Shown here piece after piece: positions 1 through 5,025 of a stretch of DNA of 5,025 nt. Below the pieces are notes generated by a model. It was not told where the DNA came from. It did not search any database and saw only the letters and a list, made by a program, of their open reading frames with translations. The stretch comes from Pseudopedobacter saltans (GTDB lineage Bacteria; Bacteroidota; Bacteroidia; Chitinophagales; Chitinophagaceae), in assembly GCA_003241175.1 (NCBI GenBank), contig QFOI01000279.1:1-5025 (forward strand), in the 5' to 3' direction. The position numbers were made by a program, and so were the translations under genes. Every line of letters begins with the position of its first letter. The first letter of the stretch is position 1.

Positions 1-148
1 AGACTATGATAACTATATTTCACACTCTATACAAAAACAACAAACTAGGACGTTCAATCTAACGCTTCGTTACAATTTCAGTATTGGAAAGAAAATTACC
101 ATGAAGAAAATAGAAAGTTCAAGCAAGGAAGAACAGAATCGTTTATAA
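1..148 (+). CDS. C-terminal end of an outer-membrane beta-barrel (TonB-dependent receptor-like) protein, partial
   Basis: Only the last 48 codons are present. The frame starts at base 2, is open from the left edge, and ends at TAA 146-148. The peptide contains a stretch of alternating hydrophobic and polar residues ending in an aromatic (TFNLTLRYNF), followed by a charged hydrophilic tail of about 20 residues ending EEQNRL. In Bacteroidota, large outer-membrane beta-barrel receptors (the OMP_b-brl_3 and TonB-dependent receptor group) typically end this way: a last strand of the type 'LxLxYxFG', then a Lys/Ser/Glu-rich tail ending near '(E)EKxRL'. The role would be ligand uptake or binding at the outer membrane, but the ligand cannot be inferred. 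The gene converges on the histidine kinase gene, with 21 bases between the two stop codons, so it is not co-transcribed with the rest of the window. The family call rests on pattern recall over a short stretch; that this is a real coding end is more certain than the exact family. Confidence 0.75.
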   Translation, partial: DYDNYISHSIQKQQTRTFNLTLRYNFSIGKKITMKKIESSSKEEQNRL

Positions 149-161
149 TTTTCCTAAAACT

Positions 162-213
162 ATCGAGGCTCAATATTTGTAGGGGAAATTCAATACAAAT
201 GTTGAGCCTTGGT
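162..213 (+). terminator. Long hairpin between convergent genes, probable terminator or 3' stabilising structure
   Basis: Arms 162-181 and 194-213 are inverted repeats with a 12-base loop (182-193). Read as plus-strand RNA they form an uninterrupted stem of 20 pairs: 17 Watson-Crick and 3 G-U wobbles (163/212, 165/210, 174/201). Read as minus-strand RNA the same three positions become A-C mismatches, so the structure suits the plus-strand transcript better. It begins 13 bases after the stop of the outer-membrane protein gene and overlaps the last 12 or 13 codons and the stop of the convergent kinase gene. No strong U-run follows on either strand (TTGGTTTA on plus, TAGTTTTAGG on minus). It is therefore not a textbook intrinsic terminator. 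Separating the convergent transcripts is the likeliest role. Confidence 0.5.
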
Positions 214-1504
214 TTACTCCTGATGATTGAACGGTGACAGTGCCATTATGCATTCGCATAATATTTCGAACCACGCTAAGTCCAATCCCACTCCCGTCTT
301 GGCGAGTAGTGAAAAAAGGTACGAATATTTGTGGCATTTCTTCGGCAGATATACCTTTCCCGTTGTCTTTTACGATTATCTGGGTTGAGGTCATCTGTTG
401 TATTGTTTGGATGCTGATATGTGGTTTGTCTTGTGCGCTGACTGCATGCATTGCGTTAGTGATAAGATTGATTAATACTTGCTCGATTTGAGTAGGGTCA
501 GCCCAGATGACAACACCGATGTCATCGGATAGTACATCGAGTTTTATATTGGTAAGTTGGATTTGCTCATTAAAAAGTTGAACTATATTTTCTATGAAAA
601 ATTTCAATTGTATTTTACTTTTTTGAGGAATAGGAAGAGCGGCGACTTTTCTGTAGTCTTGGACGAACTGCATCAAACCTTTACTGCGAGAGACTATCGT
701 AGCGCTTGCAATTCTCATATCTTCTTTTTCTTCTTCATTCAGATTGTCTTGCTTGGATAAGTTTTCCAATATAAAGGACATTGTCTGGATGGGCGTCAAT
801 GAATTAAGAATCTCATGCGTCATTACTTGTATCAGTTTATTCCAAGAATCCGTTTCTTTAGTGTCCATTTCCGTTTTTATATTCTGCAAGGTCAATAAAG
901 TAAGGGGCTGATTATTGGAAATGATAAGTTGAGATTCGATACTTATTTCATTTCCCTCTGTATTTGAAAAAAAAGATTTTCCTCCATCGGATAAATGGTA
1001 TAGTGTTTCTTTTAGCTGAGGTATTTTGGCTGTGATTCTCGACCAATTAGTAGTTTGAGGTATGCTTAATAAGTTTTGTGCCGATTCGTTGATGTATAAT
1101 ACGTCCGTATTGTCCTCAATAGTCTTTGGTATGACTATAAATCCTGTGGTCGTTTTGTTTAAGATTGTAGTTAGTAATTGATGGAGTTGATAGTTTTCCT
1201 CCGATAGACTTTTTTGGTTATTGATAATGCTATTGTAGGTTTGAAAAAATAACTGAAAGGGCATTCCGTAATTGTTGGTCGCTATTTCTATGCCGTCATC
1301 GTTTTTTCTTGATTGTAGAAAATAAAGAATGTCTTTCCGTATTCTTTTATTGTATCGTATTAAATTCCAAATAATGATGATCCCTATAGAGATAAGGAAA
1401 ATGGCTGTTAAATAATATTTTTGGAAAAAAAGGTATATGGCAAGAGAAAACAATATACTTATTGAAAATATCGAAACTGTAATTTTGGTATAAAAATTTT
1501 TCAT
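170..1504 (-). CDS. Membrane-bound PAS-containing sensor histidine kinase (NtrB/NtrY-like)
   Basis: A 444-residue sensor kinase that would autophosphorylate on His and pass the phosphate to the regulator encoded just upstream. Two hydrophobic helices lie at about residues 8-28 and 31-49. Only a few residues (around FQKYY) separate them, so there is no periplasmic sensor domain. A PAS-like region follows at about 105-210. The HisKA H-box is at 227-239, MTHEILNSLTPI-type, with H230 as phosphoacceptor followed by E231 and N234. The ATPase domain is complete: N-box 342-355 (N346, N350), G1 box DNGKGI 380-385, F-box FVPFFTT 394-400 and G2 box GSGIGLS 404-410. The ATG at 1502-1504 lies 6 bases after the regulator's stop, so the two are co-transcribed and translation is probably coupled. 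The H-box and the sigma-54 regulator partner both fit the NtrB/NtrY group. The last 12 or so codons sit inside the hairpin shared with the convergent gene. Signal unknown; an intramembrane or partner-protein cue is inferred from topology. Confidence 0.93.
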   Translation of the reverse strand: MKNFYTKITVSIFSISILFSLAIYLFFQKYYLTAIFLISIGIIIIWNLIRYNKRIRKDILYFLQSRKNDDGIEIATNNYGMPFQLFFQTYNSIINNQKSLSEENYQLHQLLTTILNKTTTGFIVIPKTIEDNTDVLYINESAQNLLSIPQTTNWSRITAKIPQLKETLYHLSDGGKSFFSNTEGNEISIESQLIISNNQPLTLLTLQNIKTEMDTKETDSWNKLIQVMTHEILNSLTPIQTMSFILENLSKQDNLNEEEKEDMRIASATIVSRSKGLMQFVQDYRKVAALPIPQKSKIQLKFFIENIVQLFNEQIQLTNIKLDVLSDDIGVVIWADPTQIEQVLINLITNAMHAVSAQDKPHISIQTIQQMTSTQIIVKDNGKGISAEEMPQIFVPFFTTRQDGSGIGLSVVRNIMRMHNGTVTVQSSGVNQGSTFVLNFPYKY

Positions 1505-1510
1505 TTTGTA

Positions 1511-2860
1511 TTATAGACTATATTTTTCCATTCTACGATATAAAGCATTTCTGCTTAAACCTAATTCAGAAGCGGCTTTGGTAATATTGCCTTCATTTTT
1601 TTGTAAGGCCTTTATGATTAAGTTTTTTTCCATCGATTCTATTTCTAGGTTGTTTTGGATTTCAGAAATGACTACGTCACTTGGTACGATATTAAGATCT
1701 AAAGGAGTTATATCGCTATTCTCGGAAAGGATAACGGCTCTTTCAATGACGTGCATGAGTTCCCGGATATTGCCAGGCCAAGCATACGTTTTCAAATATT
1801 GTATAGTCTTTTCAGGTAAGGACTTTTCGACACTATATTGGTGATTGTACTTTTGGAGAAAATGATGAGCGAGTAAAGCAATTTCATCCTGCCTTTTGCG
1901 CAATGGTGGCAACTCTATGCTAATGGTGTTGATTCTGTATAAGAGATCTTGTCGGAATGATCCGCTTGCCACCATTTTGTTCAAGTCCATATTCGTAGCG
2001 CAAACGATCCTTACGTTTATAGGGATCGGTTTTGATTCTCCTAGTTTGTAGATTACGCGATTTTGCAATACTTGTAGCAGTTTGGATTGTAACTCTAATG
2101 GAAGATTTCCGATTTCATCCAAAAAAATAGTTCCTTGATTAGCTTCCTCGAAATAACCGGTTTTGTTTTCTTTCGCGTCCGTAAAGGCACCTTTTGAATA
2201 CCCAAACAATGCGCTTTCAAACAATGAATTGCTCAAGCTACCTAAGTCCACGTGTACAAATGTCGCATTGACTCTTTTGGACAGTTGATGTATTCGCTCG
2301 GCAAAAATTTGCTTACCTGTGCCATTTTCGCCCAGTAATAAAATATTGGCATCCGTGGGAGCAGCTTTCTCAATCGTTTTTAGGACTTGATCCATTGATT
2401 TTCCGGTGACAATTTGCGTATTTAAACTTGCATTTGTGGTCGTCGTTTTTTCTTCTATGGAAGGTGTTGTCGCGGTATTGATTATTAAAGCCGATTTTAT
2501 TAATTTAGGTAATGCTTCTGCGTCCCAAGGTTTCAATATATAATCCGCCGCCCCTGATTTTAATGATTCGACTGCTTTTAGGACATCACCATACGCTGTC
2601 ATCATGACGACTGCACAATATGGATTTATTTCTTTGATTCGTTTAAGCCAGTAGACTCCTTCACGCCCATCATTTCTTCCTTTTTGGTAATTCATGTCTA
2701 GTAATACCGCATGGATATCTTCAGTAGTGAGTCTTTGATCAAGTTCTTTTGGATCGTTGCAAATGGATATTTTAGTGAAGTACTGTTTTAACAATATGCG
2801 GGCAGATATCAGTATGTCCGTATCGTCATCAACAATTAATATATGTGCGTTCGTCTTCAT
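1511..2860 (-). CDS. Sigma-54-dependent response regulator, NtrC family (REC-AAA+-Fis HTH)
   Basis: A 449-residue cytoplasmic enhancer-binding protein that, when phosphorylated, should form an AAA+ ring and open promoters held by sigma-54 RNA polymerase. The receiver domain (about 6-125) has the acidic pocket D11/D12, phosphoacceptor D55 (LLDMNY), T88 and K110. A Thr-rich linker (about 129-148) leads to the AAA+ domain (about 150-385). There, Walker A is GENGTGKQ 177-184, the sigma-54 contact loop is GAFTDA 224-229, Walker B is TIFLDEIG 244-251 and sensor I is ATN 288-290. Arginine-finger candidates R303 and R309 lie in FRQDLLYRI, and sensor II is WPGNIREL with R366. A Fis-type helix-turn-helix closes the protein (about 411-446). 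All domains are intact and the length is normal for the family. The one departure is Asp at 228 where the classical motif has Gly. It starts at ATG 2858-2860 and is first in the operon with the kinase. It is read divergently from the ABC transporter genes, a likely target; DNA site and regulon are inferred, not seen. Confidence 0.95.
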   Translation of the reverse strand: MKTNAHILIVDDDTDILISARILLKQYFTKISICNDPKELDQRLTTEDIHAVLLDMNYQKGRNDGREGVYWLKRIKEINPYCAVVMMTAYGDVLKAVESLKSGAADYILKPWDAEALPKLIKSALIINTATTPSIEEKTTTTNASLNTQIVTGKSMDQVLKTIEKAAPTDANILLLGENGTGKQIFAERIHQLSKRVNATFVHVDLGSLSNSLFESALFGYSKGAFTDAKENKTGYFEEANQGTIFLDEIGNLPLELQSKLLQVLQNRVIYKLGESKPIPINVRIVCATNMDLNKMVASGSFRQDLLYRINTISIELPPLRKRQDEIALLAHHFLQKYNHQYSVEKSLPEKTIQYLKTYAWPGNIRELMHVIERAVILSENSDITPLDLNIVPSDVVISEIQNNLEIESMEKNLIIKALQKNEGNITKAASELGLSRNALYRRMEKYSL

Positions 2861-3034
2861 TTCGCTCGGAAATTACTAATAAATTTGAATGCGTGTAATG
2901 CAATGTTGTTTTTAATAATAGGCCGCTGTTCATTACCGAACATTCATTCGGACTTAGTATATTGATATTGTCTGATTTATAATTAGTTACAACTTGTTTG
3001 TATATAGGTATTGTAATTGTTATTATTTTGTAAT
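2861..3034. promoter_or_regulatory. Divergent intergenic region carrying the promoters of both operons
   Basis: This AT-rich gap of 174 bases lies between the start codons of the regulator (minus) and the ABC ATPase (plus), so promoters of both operons must lie here or within the adjoining genes. I see no clean match to the Bacteroidota housekeeping pattern (TTG at -33, TAnnTTTG at -7) on either strand, and no full TGGCAC-N5-TTGC sigma-54 site. The best sigma-54-like match on plus is AGGTAT-N5-TTGTT at about 3006-3021, with GG-N10-GT spacing. Neither start codon has a Shine-Dalgarno sequence, which is usual in this phylum. The only notable structure is the inverted repeat listed separately. 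No small gene is visible. Confidence 0.6.
2936..2951. promoter_or_regulatory. Inverted repeat CCGAA-N6-TTCGG, candidate operator or enhancer site
   Basis: Two perfect 5-base arms, 2936-2940 and 2947-2951, are separated by CATTCA. This is one of the few GC-containing islands in an AT-rich intergenic region. The centre lies about 91 bases upstream of the ATPase ATG and about 83 bases upstream of the regulator ATG. A dyad of about 16 bases suits a dimeric Fis-type helix-turn-helix, and the distance suits an upstream activating sequence for an NtrC-type protein. A short direct repeat TTCATT (2929-2934 and 2943-2948) overlaps it. Arms of this length can occur by chance, so binding by the neighbouring regulator is only a hypothesis. 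Confidence 0.3.
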
Positions 3035-3730
3035 ATGATTAGACTCGATTCCATTCATAAGGAGTATAAGCAAAGAAACTTTTCCGTGAAGGTTTTAAAG
3101 AATATTTCGTTACAGATAATGCGGCAAGATTTTCTAGCTGTTATGGGACCATCCGGTTGTGGCAAAACGACTTTATTGAATATTTTGGGTATATTGGACA
3201 AGCCAACAAGCGGTAATTTCCAATATGAAAATAAGAATCTATACGATCTGGACGAAAGGGAGTTAGCATTTTTCAGGCAAAAACATATTGGTTTTGTTTT
3301 TCAAAACTTCAATTTAATAGAGCATCTAACTGTTTATGAAAATGTTGAATTGCCGTTGAGTTATACCAATCGGAATAAAAAGGAGAGGAGAGAAGTCGTG
3401 AGTGATTTGTTGTCTCAGTTTGGGTTGTATAACTATGCAGATTTTTTTCCTAGTCAATTATCGGGAGGGCAACAACAAAGAACAGCAATAGCAAGAGCTA
3501 TTGCCCCTTCTCCTAAAATCATTTTGGCTGATGAACCTACAGGCAACCTAGATAGCAAAAATGGAAATCAAGTAATGGAGATATTGAGTCAACTCAATGA
3601 CAATGGCACAACAGTGGTCATGGTAACCCACTCCGACTATGATGCACGTTATGCCAAGAGAGTGGTGTATATGCAGGACGGTGAGATATTGATGGAAAGG
3701 AAAAACGGGCTATCTGGTTCACTTATATAA
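3035..3730 (+). CDS. ABC transporter ATP-binding protein, LolD/MacB/BceA-like
   Basis: A 231-residue nucleotide-binding subunit that would power the permease encoded next to it from the cytoplasmic face of the inner membrane. All ABC motifs are intact: Walker A GPSGCGKTT 38-46, Q-loop Q90 in FVFQNFN, signature LSGGQQQR 142-149, Walker B IILADEP 162-168, D-loop NLDS 171-174 and H-loop H199 in VTHS. Size and the N-terminal pattern MIRLDSIHKEY match the exporter/lipoprotein-release group that pairs with FtsX-type permeases (LolD, MacB N-terminal domain, BceA, SalX). A TTG at 3017 could extend the protein by six residues (MLLFCN). I prefer the ATG at 3035 because family members begin directly with 'MI.L..I.K.Y' and ATG is the commoner start. 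The permease starts 13 bases after its stop, so they form one operon. Substrate cannot be deduced from the ATPase. Confidence 0.94.
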   Translation: MIRLDSIHKEYKQRNFSVKVLKNISLQIMRQDFLAVMGPSGCGKTTLLNILGILDKPTSGNFQYENKNLYDLDERELAFFRQKHIGFVFQNFNLIEHLTVYENVELPLSYTNRNKKERREVVSDLLSQFGLYNYADFFPSQLSGGQQQRTAIARAIAPSPKIILADEPTGNLDSKNGNQVMEILSQLNDNGTTVVMVTHSDYDARYAKRVVYMQDGEILMERKNGLSGSLI

Positions 3731-3743
3731 TCGATTAATTCTA

Positions 3744-5025
3744 ATGGTTCTATTTAACTTAAAAATATTCTTTAGGCAGTTACAAAGGTTTCAACGATTT
3801 TCCATATCGTCTTTTGTGGGACTAGTTGTAGGAATTACGGCTTTCCTAGTTGTGTTGTTGTTTGCGAATGCATTGGAAAAATACAATAATTGGAATCCTG
3901 AATTTGATGGATTATATGAACTTAGATACAACAAACAATTCAAAGCTATTAGTTATGACGGCGTAATGAAATTGCAAACTCCTTTACTCGCTAAGTGTCT
4001 TCGGTCAATGAAAGAAGTTCTTTCTTTTTGTAGAATTAAGGAACAAAGTGGTACTTTCATACAAAGCGCTCATACCTCTGATTTTGAAGATAAGATCATG
4101 GGAGTTGATTCTAATTTCTTTCAACTTTTTCCATTGAAGTTGGCTTATGGCAATGCCAATACAGTTTTAGATTCTGTTCGAAACGTTGTGGTTTCGAAAC
4201 ACATAGCTAACAAATATTTTGGTAGAGAAAATTGTGTTGGTGATAGTCTGTATTTGGCAAATGTTGTTGTTAAGATAGTTGGCGTATTGGCAGATAATGG
4301 CCCTACTACTTTTCCGACGGATATAATAGGGCGTCTAACCATACCCAAATGGGCTCAGGAAAAAGGATGGGGCAACTTTGGCTACAAATATTACTGTAAA
4401 CTTGCTCCTAACTATATACACGATATTGAACAACGTCAACAACTAGCACTTGATATATCCAAAGTTTGGTATCAGATACCTCAGGTTTTCCAGTCTCAAA
4501 AAGATTTCGTAGGACTCGGGGCTACGTACGATGCTTGGTTGAAAGATCCTAACAAGATTAAAATGCAGTTTTTTGAAGTTAGAAAACTGTATATGGAGGA
4601 TAAAAAAACACTTTTCATCGTATTGATTACTATCGGTGTGACTGTATTGGTTTTATGCTGCTTGGATTACATGAACAAGCAAATTAGTTTTTCTGATACA
4701 AGAAACATTGAAATTGGAGTAAAGCGACTTAATGGATGGACCTCTAAAATGTTGTTGAGCCAAGTTTTCGTTGAAACTATTGCTTTTGTATCTGTCGCTT
4801 TTTTTGCCTCTTTTGTTGTAATAGAGTTGTTGCTTCCTTTTGTGAACAAATTGCTGAATGAAGATATCCAACTTTATAGTTCGCTTATGGATTTTTCCTT
4901 TTTGTGGAAATTGTTGGCTTTTTTTAGTATCGTAGTGATAATAGCCGGGGCTTATCCTGCTTTTTATATTGCCTCGCTTGAGCCGGTCACCATATTGAAA
5001 GGTAGCTTTCATGGAAATGACAAAG
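3744..5025 (+). CDS. FtsX/MacB-like ABC transporter permease, N-terminal part, truncated by window edge
   Basis: The frame opens at ATG 3744 and stays open to the right edge (427 codons plus one base), so the 3' end is missing. A short cytoplasmic start (NLKIFFRQLQRFQRFS) precedes a first membrane helix at about residues 22-42. A large extracytoplasmic region of about 43-286 follows, matching the MacB periplasmic core layout. Three more hydrophobic segments lie at about 288-307, 341-365 and 388-410. The FtsX domain shows the coupling-helix-like stretch RNIEIGVKRLNGW (320-332) and the motif YPAFYIASLEPVTILKGSF (404-422). In Bacteroidota permeases of this type the LKGSF segment usually leads into a second half-transporter with its own FtsX domain, for a total near 780-800 residues. 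I infer this is the first half of such a protein. It would form the membrane channel or mechanotransmission unit with the preceding ATPase. There is no Shine-Dalgarno sequence at the start. Substrate unknown; peptide, lipoprotein or antimicrobial handling are the family options. Confidence 0.9.
   Translation, partial: MVLFNLKIFFRQLQRFQRFSISSFVGLVVGITAFLVVLLFANALEKYNNWNPEFDGLYELRYNKQFKAISYDGVMKLQTPLLAKCLRSMKEVLSFCRIKEQSGTFIQSAHTSDFEDKIMGVDSNFFQLFPLKLAYGNANTVLDSVRNVVVSKHIANKYFGRENCVGDSLYLANVVVKIVGVLADNGPTTFPTDIIGRLTIPKWAQEKGWGNFGYKYYCKLAPNYIHDIEQRQQLALDISKVWYQIPQVFQSQKDFVGLGATYDAWLKDPNKIKMQFFEVRKLYMEDKKTLFIVLITIGVTVLVLCCLDYMNKQISFSDTRNIEIGVKRLNGWTSKMLLSQVFVETIAFVSVAFFASFVVIELLLPFVNKLLNEDIQLYSSLMDFSFLWKLLAFFSIVVIIAGAYPAFYIASLEPVTILKGSFHGNDK

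Noticed and set aside
234..760. Plus-strand open frames opposite the histidine kinase gene
   Set aside because: They lie entirely antisense to a kinase with intact N, G1, F and G2 boxes, and their translations show no domain pattern.
1506..1844. Plus-strand open frame of about 112 codons opposite the regulator's C-terminal part
   Set aside because: It is antisense to the Fis helix-turn-helix and end of the AAA+ domain of a full-length regulator; the translation has no recognisable features.
2888..2901. Direct repeat AATGC-N4-AATGC in the intergenic region
   Set aside because: Five-base units in AT-rich DNA are expected by chance, and there is no third copy or link to another signal.
3021..3030. 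TATTTTG near 3024-3030 as a Bacteroidota -7 element with TTTG at 2997-3000
   Set aside because: It is one base short of TAnnTTTG, and transcription would begin at or after the ATG at 3035.
3017..3034. TTG at 3017 as the start of the ABC ATPase
   Set aside because: It would add MLLFCN before the normal family start MIRLDSIHKEY; the ATG at 3035 fits homologue length and start-codon preference better.
4145..5012. Minus-strand open frames opposite the permease
   Set aside because: The plus strand here encodes a convincing FtsX/MacB permease with membrane helices and family motifs; the minus-strand translations are low-complexity and basic with no family pattern.

Overview
The window looks like chromosomal DNA of a member of the Bacteroidota. 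The DNA is AT-rich and the start codons lack a recognisable Shine-Dalgarno sequence. At the left edge is the end of a large outer-membrane beta-barrel receptor of the type common in this phylum. The sigma-54 regulator carries GAFTDA in place of GAFTGA, and the permease is of the long FtsX/MacB-like kind that Bacteroidota carry in large numbers. Genus or species cannot be fixed from the sequence alone. No mobile element, CRISPR array, tRNA or rRNA is visible.

Layout. Bases 1-148 (+) are the last 48 codons of a TonB-dependent-receptor-like outer-membrane protein. It converges on a two-gene minus-strand operon. A long hairpin (162-213) lies between the two stop codons and covers the last codons of the kinase. 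The minus-strand operon is transcribed from about 2860 leftward. It encodes an NtrC-type sigma-54-dependent response regulator (1511-2860) and, 6 bases downstream, a membrane-bound PAS-containing histidine kinase (170-1504). A 174-base divergent intergenic region (2861-3034) holds a CCGAA-N6-TTCGG inverted repeat. Reading rightward from it are an ABC transporter ATPase (3035-3730) and, 13 bases later, an FtsX/MacB-type permease that runs off the right edge (3744 onward, 427 codons visible).

How the genes may work together. The cluster reads as a sensor-regulator-transporter module. The kinase has two transmembrane helices with almost nothing between them outside the membrane, so it probably senses something in or at the membrane, or the state of a partner protein. 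It would phosphorylate the adjacent regulator, which would activate sigma-54 polymerase at target promoters. The divergent ABC operon is the obvious candidate target. The ATPase and permease would form an export, lipoprotein-release or peptide-detoxification type complex (MacB/LolCDE/BceAB superfamily). Its substrate cannot be told from this sequence. The regulatory link to the transporter is inferred from gene arrangement only.
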